Source: Desulfobacterales bacterium
GTDB lineage: Bacteria; Desulfobacterota; Desulfobacteria; Desulfobacterales; SpSt-501
Direction: 5' to 3'
DNA: 58,256 bases
Assembly (NCBI GenBank): GCA_025454255.1
Contig: JALOOU010000017.1
Coordinates: forward strand, 1-58,256
How positions within the stretch are numbered: the first letter of the stretch is position 1; each line of letters begins with the position of its first letter. Positions 1 to 7,530 of this stretch are shown here, piece by piece. The translations under genes and the position numbers were made by a program. The notes under the pieces were generated by a model. That model was not told where the DNA came from. It was given only the letters and a program-made list of their open reading frames with translations, and did not search any database.

Positions 1-1238
1 AGGACGGCTCCGAGGCCCACTGGATCTTTCGCACCTCGCCGATCCGCAACGCCAAGGGCGAGATCGTTGCTGCCCTGGAGATGAGCCTCGACATCACCGA
101 GCGCAAGCTGCTCGAAGAGCAGTTGGCCAAATCCGAGCGCAAGTACCACCAGATCTTCAACCATATTCCCAACCCGGTCCTCGTGCTGGATGCCCACACC
201 CTTGAAATCATCGACTGCAACCAGAGCGTTCAGACGGTCTACGGGTACGGTCCCGAGGAGCTCATCGGCCGTTCGTTCCTGGATCTGTTCGCGGAGGAGG
301 TGACCGACGCCTACGCGCAGCAACTGCTCCAGGTCGACGTGCTGAACCAGGTCCGCCATCGGACCAAGGCAGGGGCGAGCATTTTTGTCAACATCCGGGT
401 ATCGCCTTCCGAATACCCCGGCCGGGAGGTGCTCCTGGTGACCACCAGCGACATCACCCAGCGCCTGGAGGCGGAACGCAAGCTGATCCAGGCGGGCAAG
501 ATGGCGACCATGGGCGAAATGGCCACCGGGGTGGCCCACGAGTTGAACCAGCCGTTGTCGGTCATCAAGATGGCCAGCAGCTTCTTCATCAAGAAGATGG
601 AAAAGGGAGAGCCCCTCCAGGACGACACCCTCGGGGTGATGCTGAAAAAAATCGACGGCAACGTGGACCGCGCCACCCGCATTATCGACCACATGCGCCA
701 GTTCGCCCGCAAGAGCGACCTGCGGCTGGAGAAGGTGCAGCTGAACGAGATCCTGGGGCGCTCGTTTGAGATCTTCAGCCAGCAGCTGCGGCTGCGCGAC
801 ATCGAGGTCAAGTGGGAGTTGGATCCGGACCTTCCGCGGATCATGGCCGACGCCGGTCGGCTGGAGCAGGTCTTCATCAACCTGCTGATCAATGCGCGCG
901 ATGCGATCGAGGAGAAATGGGCCGGCCAGGCGTCCGGCGCGGGGGAGAAGCTCATCACACTCAAAAGTTCCCGCCGGGACGGAACCGTTGTCTGCGAGGT
1001 GCGGGACACGGGCAAGGGCATTGCCCCGGCGCTGGCCGAAAAGGTCTTCGAGCTCTTCTTCACCACCAAGGAGGTCGGCAAGGGGACCGGCCTGGGGCTC
1101 TCGATCAGCTACGGGATCATCCAGGAGTGCGGGGGCACCATCCGGGTCGACCCCGGCCCCGGTCGCGGGGCTTGGTTCATCCTGGAGTTCCCCGCCGTAG
1201 GGCAAGATTATGAAGCAAGCAATCCTCATCGTCGATGA
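1..1238 (+). CDS. PAS-domain sensor histidine kinase (5' end outside window)
   Basis: Membrane or cytosolic sensor kinase that would phosphorylate a response regulator. The open frame runs back through base 3, and the residues before the first internal ATG (81) read as the end of a PAS/PAC domain, so ATG 81 is not the true start and the gene is cut by the window edge. From ATG 81 there is a second PAS domain at about residues 20-130, then a HisKA domain with H153 in VAHELNQP, then a HATPase domain with DTGKG and GTGLGLS motifs. The 3' end overlaps the next gene by 29 bp in another frame, so the two are translationally coupled and are probably partners. The signal sensed cannot be told from the sequence. 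Confidence 0.9.
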   Translation, partial: DGSEAHWIFRTSPIRNAKGEIVAALEMSLDITERKLLEEQLAKSERKYHQIFNHIPNPVLVLDAHTLEIIDCNQSVQTVYGYGPEELIGRSFLDLFAEEVTDAYAQQLLQVDVLNQVRHRTKAGASIFVNIRVSPSEYPGREVLLVTTSDITQRLEAERKLIQAGKMATMGEMATGVAHELNQPLSVIKMASSFFIKKMEKGEPLQDDTLGVMLKKIDGNVDRATRIIDHMRQFARKSDLRLEKVQLNEILGRSFEIFSQQLRLRDIEVKWELDPDLPRIMADAGRLEQVFINLLINARDAIEEKWAGQASGAGEKLITLKSSRRDGTVVCEVRDTGKGIAPALAEKVFELFFTTKEVGKGTGLGLSISYGIIQECGGTIRVDPGPGRGAWFILEFPAVGQDYEASNPHRR

Positions 1239-2358
1239 TGAGCCCGACATCCGCGACGTCCTCACCCTGGCTATCAACGACCTGGGGCACAACGTCCTGG
1301 CAGCGGCCGACGGCGACGAGGCTCTGCGGATGTTTCGCGAGGCCCGCACCCCGGTCGTCGTGACCGACATCAAGATGCCGGGCATGGACGGGATCGAGCT
1401 TCTGAAGAGGCTCAAGCGCGAGGACCCGGACATCGAGGTCGTCATGATCACCGGCCACGGTGACTTGGACCTGGCCATCCGCAGCCTCAAGCACGAGGCA
1501 ACCGATTTCATCACCAAGCCGATCAACATCGATGTGTTAGAGATCGCCCTCAAACGGGCCCAGGAGCGGATCCTCACGCGGCAGAAGCTAAAGGAGTACA
1601 CGGAGCACCTGGAGCAGCACATCCGCGAAAAATCCGAGCTCCAAAGCCGCCTCTCCGCGTTGGGGCTCATGATCGGCTCGATCTCCCACGGCATCAAGGG
1701 GCTGCTGACCGGCCTCGACGGCGCCATCTACCTCGTGGAGTCGGGCTTTTCCAAGAACGACCCCGCGAAGATCACCGACGGCTGGCAGACGGTCAAGCTC
1801 ACGATCGAGCGCGTGCGCAAGATGATGCTCGACATCCTCTACGCCGCCAAGGAGCGTGAGCTCAAAACGGAACGGGTCCAAACGGCGGAGTTCGCACGGG
1901 AGCTGGCCGGTCGGTTTGAAGCAAAGATCCGCGGGCAAGGCGTGGAGTTTGTCTGCGAGGTGGGCCCCGGCAATGGCGGGTTCGACGCGGACCCCTCCTA
2001 CCTGCAGGCCGCCTTGGCCAACATTCTCGAGAACGCCTTGGACGCCTGCTGCCGGGACGAGTGCAAGCTCCGGCACTGCATCACTTTCCGCGTCCGCGGG
2101 GAGGGTGACACCGTGGTTTTCGAAATCGGCGATGACGGCCCCGGGATGGACAGCGAGACGAAGCAGAAGCTCTTCGACCTCTTTTTTTCCTCCAAAGGGG
2201 CGCACGGTACCGGCTTGGGGTTGTTCGTGACCCAGAAGATCGTCGAGCAGCACGGCGGCCGCATCGAGGTCCGCTCCACCCCGGGCCACGGGAGCCTTTT
2301 CCGCGTCATGATCCCTCGCAAGACCCCCGCGACCCCGACCGCCGCGATCTCCGCGTAA
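1210..2358 (+). CDS. Response regulator receiver / histidine kinase hybrid
   Basis: Signalling protein with an N-terminal receiver domain (residues 1-120; acidic DDE at 9-11, phospho-acceptor D53 in VVTDIKMPG, K103 in TKP). A coiled linker (about 115-150) follows, then a kinase-like module with a candidate phospho-histidine H160 in SISHGIKG and a HATPase domain (DDGPGM and GTGLGLF motifs). There is no DNA-binding domain, so output is probably by phosphotransfer. The H-box is atypical (HGIKG rather than HELRTP). It overlaps the upstream kinase gene and is the obvious acceptor for it. Receiver-first hybrids of this kind are common in Desulfobacterota; the target is unknown. Confidence 0.88.
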   Translation: MKQAILIVDDEPDIRDVLTLAINDLGHNVLAAADGDEALRMFREARTPVVVTDIKMPGMDGIELLKRLKREDPDIEVVMITGHGDLDLAIRSLKHEATDFITKPINIDVLEIALKRAQERILTRQKLKEYTEHLEQHIREKSELQSRLSALGLMIGSISHGIKGLLTGLDGAIYLVESGFSKNDPAKITDGWQTVKLTIERVRKMMLDILYAAKERELKTERVQTAEFARELAGRFEAKIRGQGVEFVCEVGPGNGGFDADPSYLQAALANILENALDACCRDECKLRHCITFRVRGEGDTVVFEIGDDGPGMDSETKQKLFDLFFSSKGAHGTGLGLFVTQKIVEQHGGRIEVRSTPGHGSLFRVMIPRKTPATPTAAISA

Positions 2359-2476
2359 TCAGCCCCTGCTGCCCTTTGAAAAGAGGGTTGGCAATTTCAG
2401 CCGCCGATGGTAAAAATCGGAATGCCGGGGCGGGGCCGGTGCCCCAGCCGGCCGCCTGCGGGAAAGAAAGGATTCT

Positions 2477-3283
2477 ATGCCCATCATCGCCATATCCAGA
2501 GGCTCTTTCAGCCGCGGCCGCGAGGTGGCCGAAAAAACCGCTGCGCTGCTCGGGCACCGCTGCATCTCGCGCGAGGTGTTGCTGGAGGCCTCGCAGCTTT
2601 TTAACATCCCGGAGCTCAAGCTCACGCGTGCGATCCACGACGCCCCCTCTCTGCTCGGCCGCAACCAGAAGAAATACGTCGCCTTCATCCGTACGGCGCT
2701 CTTGCGCGAGGTGCAGTGGGACAACGTCGTCTACCACGGGTTTGCCGGGCATTTTTTCCTGCAGGGGATCTCCTGCGCCCTGAAGGTGCGGATATTCTCC
2801 GATCTGGAGGCGCGGGTGCGGGAGGAGATGAAGCGCGAGGGCGTCACGGCCGAAAAGGCCGAGAGCATGCTGAAAAAGGACGACGAGGAGCGGCGCAAAT
2901 GGGGGCTCAGCCTCTACGGCATGGACACCTCCGACCCGGCGCTCTACGACATGCTTCTGCACCTCGGCACCCTGACCGTTGACGACGCCGCCCACCTCAT
3001 CGCCGCCGCTGCGGCGCGGCCCTCGTTCCAGACGACCCCCGAGTGCCGGCAGCGGCTGAACGACTTGGTCCTCGCCGCCCAGGTCGAATCGGTCCTGATC
3101 GACGAGTTCCCTTTAATCCGGGTCACGGCGGAAAACGGCGAAGCCTCGATTCGCATCACGACCGGGCTCTCTATCCACTCGCTGCTGCTGGAAAAACCGA
3201 AAATCGTCGAGAAGGTCGAACGGCTGGCGATCGAATTGGGCGGGGCCGAAAAGGTCCGGGTCAGCTTCGATCACCCGCTCTGA
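2477..3283 (+). CDS. Cytidylate kinase-like family protein
   Basis: 268-aa protein of the cytidylate-kinase-like P-loop family (AAK6 type). The N-terminal ISRGSFSRGREVAEK segment (residues 6-20) is the modified nucleotide-binding loop, followed by helical lid-like segments with YGMDTSDPALYD near 145. The last 60 residues, after about 205, form a separate small alpha/beta region. It lies 118 bp after the two-component genes on the same strand; the ATG at 2477 follows a GGGAAAGAAAGG stretch. The family is frequent in Deltaproteobacteria, but its substrate is not known to me, so true CMP kinase activity should not be assumed. Its 3' end overlaps the convergent regulator gene by 23 bp. Confidence 0.75.
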   Translation: MPIIAISRGSFSRGREVAEKTAALLGHRCISREVLLEASQLFNIPELKLTRAIHDAPSLLGRNQKKYVAFIRTALLREVQWDNVVYHGFAGHFFLQGISCALKVRIFSDLEARVREEMKREGVTAEKAESMLKKDDEERRKWGLSLYGMDTSDPALYDMLLHLGTLTVDDAAHLIAAAAARPSFQTTPECRQRLNDLVLAAQVESVLIDEFPLIRVTAENGEASIRITTGLSIHSLLLEKPKIVEKVERLAIELGGAEKVRVSFDHPL

Positions 3284-4610
3284 TGCCCAGGCGGATCATC
3301 TTGCGCCGCAGGGTGTTCTTGTCGATGCCGAGCTCGCGGGCGGCGGCCATTTTTTTGCCTGCGTGGCGCTGAAGCGCCTGTTGGATAGCCGCTTTTTCGA
3401 TCTCCTGCAGACGCATGCCGTTCACTGCGGCCGCGGCGGCTCCGACCGGGTGCAGGTGCTCCGGCAGGTCCTCGAGCCGAAGGATCCCCTCCCGGCAGAG
3501 AACGAAGGCATGCTCGATGGCGTTTTCGAGCTCGCGCACGTTTCCCGGCCAGTCATGCAGCATCAAGGCGGCCATCGCCTCCCGCGACACGCCTGCCACC
3601 GACCGTTCCTTCAGGTGGTTGAACCGCTCGATGAAGCAGTCCACCAGCATCGGGATATCCTCCCGGCGTTCGGAGAGCGTCGGCAGAACGATCTTGAAGA
3701 CGTTGATCCGGAAGTAGAGGTCCTCCCGGAACTTTTCCTCTTTTACCATATGGCTGAGGTTTCGGTGGGTGGCGGCGATGACGCGTGCATTGGTGGGGAC
3801 GGGTTTGCCCGAGCCGAGCGGCTCATACACCTTCTGCTGCAGCACGCGCAGCAGCCGTACCTGGACGGCAGGGGAGATGTCGCCGATCTCGTCTAAGAAA
3901 ATGGTACCGTTCTGGGCCAGGGCGAACCGACCGGGTTTGTCTTGGCGGGCATCGGTGAAGGCCCCGGCCTTGTACCCGAAAAGCTCGGATTCGACCAGCG
4001 TGTCGGGCAGCGCCCCGCAGTTGACCGCGACGAACGGCCCGTTGCGTCTCGGACTGTGGTGTTGGATGGCCCGCGCGATCAGCTCCTTGCCGGTGCCGCT
4101 GGCGCCCTCGATCAACACGGTGCTGCCGCTCTCGGCCACCTGGGGCAGGAGGCTGAAGATTTGAAGCATCCGGGGGCTTTTGCTGACGATGTCCTCGAAG
4201 GAGTGCTGGCGGCGCAGCGCTTTCTGGAGGTCTCTGATTGCGGAGATGTCCTGAAAGGTCTCCACCCCGCCGACCACCTTGCCGTCGGCGTCGCGCAGCA
4301 AGGTGGTGCTGACGCTGATGGGGATCCGCTTTTTGTCGGCGCGATAGATGTGCACCGGCATGTTGGAGAGAGGGGTTTGGGTCTCGATGGTCCGGCGCAG
4401 CATGCAGCCGGTCTCGCACACGTCCGCCCGGAAGACCTCGAAGCATTGGCGGCCGATGGCCTCCCCACGTCTGATGCCGGTGATGGTTTCAGCGGCCCGG
4501 TTGAAGGAGGTGATGCGCCAGTTCAAATCGACCGTAAACACCCCTTCCGCCAAGCTGTCCAGAATGAGCTCGTGATTAAGCTGTGTTGAGATTTGAGCGT
4601 GTTTCGTCAT
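3261..4610 (-). CDS. Sigma-54-dependent enhancer-binding regulator (PAS-AAA+-Fis)
   Basis: Transcription activator for RNA polymerase with sigma-54. It has an N-terminal PAS domain, an AAA+ domain with Walker A GASGTGKE, the sigma-54 contact loop GAFTDA (a variant of GAFTGA) and Walker B FLDEIGD, and a C-terminal Fis-type helix-turn-helix (AARELGIDKNTLRRKM). The PAS domain holds three closely spaced cysteines (C-x8-C-x3-C in RQCFEVFRADVCETGCML), a possible redox or metal input. An in-frame ATG at 4676 exists, but it lies upstream of the -10 of a good sigma-70 promoter at 4664-4692, so ATG 4610 is preferred; its ribosome binding site is weak. It is divergent from the NifX-like gene, and shared 16-bp elements suggest it controls the two sigma-54 promoters on the + strand. 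Confidence 0.93.
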   Translation of the reverse strand: MTKHAQISTQLNHELILDSLAEGVFTVDLNWRITSFNRAAETITGIRRGEAIGRQCFEVFRADVCETGCMLRRTIETQTPLSNMPVHIYRADKKRIPISVSTTLLRDADGKVVGGVETFQDISAIRDLQKALRRQHSFEDIVSKSPRMLQIFSLLPQVAESGSTVLIEGASGTGKELIARAIQHHSPRRNGPFVAVNCGALPDTLVESELFGYKAGAFTDARQDKPGRFALAQNGTIFLDEIGDISPAVQVRLLRVLQQKVYEPLGSGKPVPTNARVIAATHRNLSHMVKEEKFREDLYFRINVFKIVLPTLSERREDIPMLVDCFIERFNHLKERSVAGVSREAMAALMLHDWPGNVRELENAIEHAFVLCREGILRLEDLPEHLHPVGAAAAAVNGMRLQEIEKAAIQQALQRHAGKKMAAARELGIDKNTLRRKMIRLGIRAGDRS

Positions 4611-4658
4611 GGTGTGCGGCTGATGATCGGGCGAAATCTTTTCCGGCCGGGCAGTTCG

Positions 4659-4674
4659 GGTGCATTTTGTTCCC
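4659..4674 (+). promoter_or_regulatory. Candidate enhancer-binding site, copy A
   Basis: GGTGCATTTTGTTCCC. The same 16 bases recur at 5385-5400. This copy overlaps the -10 region of the regulator's own promoter and lies about 145 bp upstream of the sigma-54 promoter at 4805, a usual distance for an upstream activating site. It could serve both autorepression and activation of the divergent gene. Confidence 0.65.
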
Positions 4675-4692
4675 ATTTCGATTTTTAGTCAA
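4664..4692 (-). promoter_or_regulatory. Sigma-70-type promoter of the enhancer-binding regulator
   Basis: Reading the - strand: TTGACT (-35), a 17-bp spacer, CAAAAT (-10). It is in the right place to drive the gene starting at 4610. The -10 overlaps the repeated 16-bp element, which suggests negative autoregulation. Confidence 0.5.
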
Positions 4693-4804
4693 CACCATAA
4701 TTTCCTGAGGGCAGCTTGGTTTTTTCTGTTTTCCGAGGACCTCCCCGCTTTATCTACCAAAAATACGGCCAATTTTTTTTTGCTTTTTCCGATTTTTCAG
4801 CTGC

Positions 4805-4820
4805 GGGCATGATTGTTGCT
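4805..4820 (+). promoter_or_regulatory. Sigma-54 promoter P1 (-24/-12)
   Basis: GGGCATGATTGTTGCT has GG and GC at the exact sigma-54 spacing and matches GGCA...TTGC. Predicted start of transcription is near 4831, about 30 bp before the NifX-like gene. Confidence 0.75.
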
Positions 4821-4861
4821 AAGTTCTCCTCGAGCGCTTTTCTCAAAAAGTTGTTCTATCG

Positions 4862-5311
4862 ATGGCTGGTACCATGGCGACGCGCGGCTGCATATTCTGC
4901 CCGAAATCCCATTCGCGTTTGCTTCAAGCCCAGAGTCAGCTCACCCTGCCCTCCAACAGTCGGTTTTCGGGAGTCCGGCTCATCGCCGTGCCGGTTTTCA
5001 CGGGCAGGGTCTCCCCCGTTCTCGACAACTGCACCCAGCTCTGCCTGCTGGAGCCGGGATCGATCCGGGCCACAAAAAACAAAACAGTGAAAATCCGAGA
5101 ATCCTCCATTTTCGGCCGGGTGGCTGAGTTCGAAAAATTGCGGATCAAGCTTATCATCTGCGGTGCGGTGAGCGAGGCGTTCTATAACCTGCTCAGGCAG
5201 GCCGACATCGAGCTAATCTGCGGGATCACAGGCGATATCGACGATGTGATCGACGCGTTCCGCAATGGCATGCTGGAGCAGGCCCGGTTTCGCATGCCAG
5301 GTTTTCACTAG
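4862..5311 (+). CDS. NifX/NifB-type (dinitrogenase Fe-Mo cofactor family) domain protein
   Basis: 149-aa protein whose residues from about 37 on fit the NifX/NifY/NifB C-terminal family: RLIAVPVFTGRVSPVLDNC at the start, then a strand/helix pattern ending in ICGITGDIDDVIDAFRNGML. Members bind or carry metal-sulfur clusters or cofactors; many are stand-alone proteins outside nitrogen fixation. No nif gene is seen here, so a role in nitrogenase should not be assumed. The first 36 residues, with a CIFC motif, are not typical of the family. No strong ribosome binding site precedes ATG 4862 or ATG 4874, so the start is uncertain. It lies just downstream of sigma-54 promoter P1. Confidence 0.72.
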   Translation: MAGTMATRGCIFCPKSHSRLLQAQSQLTLPSNSRFSGVRLIAVPVFTGRVSPVLDNCTQLCLLEPGSIRATKNKTVKIRESSIFGRVAEFEKLRIKLIICGAVSEAFYNLLRQADIELICGITGDIDDVIDAFRNGMLEQARFRMPGFH

Positions 5312-5351
5312 AAGGCCCGAACGGTTCGCGGCCTATTCTGCAGGCTTATTC

Positions 5352-5367
5352 AGGAACAATTTGTCCC
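5352..5367 (+). promoter_or_regulatory. Candidate enhancer-binding site, copy C (diverged)
   Basis: AGGAACAATTTGTCCC, an imperfect dyad (GGAACAA / TTGTCCC) followed by TTTT like copy B. It lies about 140 bp upstream of the -12 of promoter P2, similar to the spacing of copy A from P1. Confidence 0.45.
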
Positions 5368-5384
5368 TTTTCTCCTCTCACATT

Positions 5385-5400
5385 GGTGCATTTTGTTCCC
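5385..5400 (+). promoter_or_regulatory. Candidate enhancer-binding site, copy B
   Basis: GGTGCATTTTGTTCCC, identical over 16 bp to 4659-4674 and in the same orientation. It lies about 107 bp upstream of the -12 of sigma-54 promoter P2. With copy C it fills the gene-free stretch 5312-5595, which otherwise holds only the AT-rich region before P2. Confidence 0.65.
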
Positions 5401-5493
5401 TTTTATCCCCCGGAAGCGCCGCCACTTCTTTCAATGATAAAATTAAATCCATAAAAACCTTAAAGTTATGTAATATTCGGCTTGGTTCGATAA

Positions 5494-5509
5494 TGGCATC
5501 GCTATTGCT
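5494..5509 (+). promoter_or_regulatory. Sigma-54 promoter P2 (-24/-12)
   Basis: TGGCATCGCTATTGCT matches TGGCA-N6-TTGCT, with GG and GC exactly 12 bp apart. Predicted transcription start is near 5520. It would drive the small unknown gene, the tandem DsrC-like gene and probably the two genes after them. Confidence 0.8.
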
Positions 5510-5595
5510 ATTTTCTCCTAATCAACAGCCTTTTTTGCGAATTCACTCACCATCCGATTTCAAACTGACTCAGCCTCTCTGCGGGACTATTTCGG

Positions 5596-5850
5596 ATGCT
5601 TTCACGATACGGCTCCGCCGCGGGCGTCGTGCCCCAGGAGCTGACCCTCTGCGACATGTCCAAGCCCGTGATCTCCAAGACCGAGGTCAAGGACGGAGTC
5701 ACCTTCTACACGCTGGAGTCCCGGGTGGACAAGTGCGAGCATTCGCCTGCGGCCGTCGGCACGGTGCGGATCTTCGCCGTCGGCTGGAAGGAGGGCAAGA
5801 TTGCCAAATTCGTCTGGGGCGGGCCCAAGGGCGGCAAAGTGGAGTATTGA
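5596..5850 (+). CDS. Small protein of unknown function
   Basis: I do not recognise this family. The frame encodes 84 residues from ATG 5596 or 64 from ATG 5656 (MSKPVISKTEVKDG). The second part looks like a compact beta-rich protein with one cysteine (DKCEHSP) and a glycine-rich end (VWGGPKGGKVEY). Neither ATG has a well-placed ribosome binding site; the AGGAG at 5636 is 15 bp from ATG 5656. It is the first gene after sigma-54 promoter P2 and lies 53 bp upstream of the DsrC-like gene, so it is probably in that operon. It appears genuine because its composition is plausible and it fills the space between promoter and operon. Confidence 0.55.
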   Translation: MLSRYGSAAGVVPQELTLCDMSKPVISKTEVKDGVTFYTLESRVDKCEHSPAAVGTVRIFAVGWKEGKIAKFVWGGPKGGKVEY

Positions 5851-5903
5851 GGGTTTTGGACCGGTCCTTCGCCGCCTCTTACACTTCATAAAGGAGGTGG
5901 ACC

Positions 5904-6563
5904 ATGCGCATGTTTAAGCACAAAGGCACGGTGTTTGAACTGGACTCGGACGGGTACCTGCTGAACCCGACGAAGTGGAGCCGGGCGCTGGCGGAGGGGC
6001 TTGCCCCGGAGCTGGGAATCTCCGGATGTTTGACCAAGGAACACTGGGATGTGATCGACTACATCCGGTCGACCTTTAAATCCACCGGGAAATGCCCCAA
6101 CGTCTTCGAGACCTGCCGCCAAAACAACATCCGCCGGCCGGAGCTGAAGCGTCTCTTCCCGACCGGATACATGCGCGGCGCCTGCAAGCTGGCGGGGCTC
6201 AGTTACAAGGATGCCTATCTGGGGGCCGACTACATGGAGCACAGCGCCAAGGACCTCCATGCCGTGGCCCAACGCCAGGAGTACCGCATCGATGTGCGTG
6301 GGTTCCTGGTGGATCCGGACGAGTGGGACGAGCACTTCGCCGCTCACCGGGCCTTTGAAATGAAAATCCCCGGCGGCAAGCTGACCCGGGCGCATTGGCA
6401 GGTCATTCGAAGCCTGCGCACCGAATTCTACAAGACCGGCAAGGTGCCGACCGTCTCCGAGACATGCGAAGCCAACCGCCTGGAGCTGGAAGAACTCGAA
6501 GCGCTTTTCCCGGACGGCTATCACCGCGGGGCGGTCAAAATTGCCGGCCTGAGAGTGCGCTGA
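5904..6563 (+). CDS. Tandem DsrC/TusE-family protein lacking the C-terminal cysteine
   Basis: Two DsrC-like domains in one 219-aa chain; a usual DsrC is about 105-115 aa. Domain 1 (about residues 4-103) has the pattern FELDSDGYLLNPTKW...LTKEHWDVIDYIRSTFKSTGK...LFPTGYMRGACKLAGL. Domain 2 (about 127-219) repeats it and ends HRGAVKIAGLRVR. In DsrC two cysteines near the C-terminus carry the sulfur trisulfide. Here the first domain keeps only the inner one (C94 in RGACK), the second has Val211 instead, and the terminal cysteine is absent from both. Normal trisulfide chemistry is therefore unlikely, and a regulatory or binding role is an inference. AAGGAGGTG at 5891 gives a strong ribosome binding site. 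Lies downstream of sigma-54 promoter P2. Confidence 0.85.
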   Translation: MRMFKHKGTVFELDSDGYLLNPTKWSRALAEGLAPELGISGCLTKEHWDVIDYIRSTFKSTGKCPNVFETCRQNNIRRPELKRLFPTGYMRGACKLAGLSYKDAYLGADYMEHSAKDLHAVAQRQEYRIDVRGFLVDPDEWDEHFAAHRAFEMKIPGGKLTRAHWQVIRSLRTEFYKTGKVPTVSETCEANRLELEELEALFPDGYHRGAVKIAGLRVR

Positions 6564-6579
6564 GGAGCCCAGGCGCTAT

Positions 6580-7530
6580 ATGGCACCGGAGGTGGAGTTC
6601 GGCCGTTTTTTCAAGGGGGACTTCGACGACGATCCCGCGGCGGCGCTTCAGGCGCTCCTGCGGGCGATCCTGATCCGCTCCCAGTTCCAGCCCACCGTGC
6701 GGCATGTCATCGGCTGGCGGGGCTTGCGGCAGTCGGCGGCCGCGGTGGAGTGCTGGACCGCCAAGGTGGCGGGCGGCGCCGGGGTGTTCGGTGTTTTCGT
6801 CCTGGACTTGGAACCCACGCCGGGCTGGTCTACGGCCCGCTTCGGGTTGTGCTACTTCCCCGACCCGCAGGAGCCGCTCGTCGAGCGGGTCGCGCTTCAG
6901 GCCGCCGCCGTCGCCCAGCGGGAAGACTACCACCACCGCATCAGGGATTTCCTGCAGCACCCGGAGCTGGCATCTCTCTTCGGCATCGGCACCTTTCTGC
7001 TCTCCGTCGGAAGCGACCGCCGCGCGCTGGCGCTGGCCCTGCAGGCGGCCTCCGCGCAGCGCACCCTTGCCGGAGACGGGGTGCGCCTTCCCAAGGACGG
7101 GGCGATGGTCGAGCTGGTGCCCTCCGGCGGGGTCGACCAGGAGTTCCCGGCATTCGAAACCGCGTTGCGGTTCTTCGAAGTGCTGGCCGCATCCGCAACG
7201 CTCAACCTGGAGCAGGCCCCGAGCCGCCTGATTGAAAGCCGCTATTCAGCCGCGCAGACCGTCTACGATTCGGCCGGGCGCTTCCAGATGGAGCCGGCCC
7301 CCGACCTCTGGTCCGCAGTGCTCCTGGTCGGGTACGGCCCGGGGGAGTTCGACCAATTGGGCTTGGCGCTCGCGCCGGTCGACGCTGCCCGGCTGGGTGC
7401 GCTGAAAGCGGATGGGCCTGAAGGAAACGCGGATGGATACGGGGAGAAGCTCTGGTGGCGGGTCCACGCGCTCAAGGATTCAAGAGCATCGACAAGAAGA
7501 GCCTGGGCGTGGACGAACGGCCGCCGCTGA
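6580..7530 (+). CDS. Unknown 316-aa protein in the sigma-54 locus
   Basis: I do not recognise a family. The protein is soluble, rich in Ala, Leu and Arg, with no signal peptide, membrane segment or cysteine cluster. Features visible are FGVFVLDLEPTPGW near 70-85 and LWSAVLLVGYGPGEFDQLGLAL near 250-270, which suggest an alpha/beta fold. It starts 16 bp after the tandem DsrC-like gene and overlaps the CobW-like gene by up to 76 bp, so all three should be co-transcribed. The last 17 residues (from DSRASTRR) are basic and poorly structured, so the end of the frame could reflect a frameshift near the CobW junction; this cannot be decided here. Confidence 0.6.
   Translation: MAPEVEFGRFFKGDFDDDPAAALQALLRAILIRSQFQPTVRHVIGWRGLRQSAAAVECWTAKVAGGAGVFGVFVLDLEPTPGWSTARFGLCYFPDPQEPLVERVALQAAAVAQREDYHHRIRDFLQHPELASLFGIGTFLLSVGSDRRALALALQAASAQRTLAGDGVRLPKDGAMVELVPSGGVDQEFPAFETALRFFEVLAASATLNLEQAPSRLIESRYSAAQTVYDSAGRFQMEPAPDLWSAVLLVGYGPGEFDQLGLALAPVDAARLGALKADGPEGNADGYGEKLWWRVHALKDSRASTRRAWAWTNGRR

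Noticed and set aside
4676..4676. Upstream ATG start for the enhancer-binding regulator
   Set aside because: It lies upstream of the -10 of the likely promoter and adds residues outside the PAS domain; ATG 4610 fits better.
4862..5311. Evidence of nitrogen fixation from the NifX-like protein
   Set aside because: The family is widespread outside nif clusters and no nif gene is present.
5904..6563. Ordinary catalytic DsrC
   Set aside because: It is twice the usual length and lacks the terminal cysteine; domain 2 lacks both.
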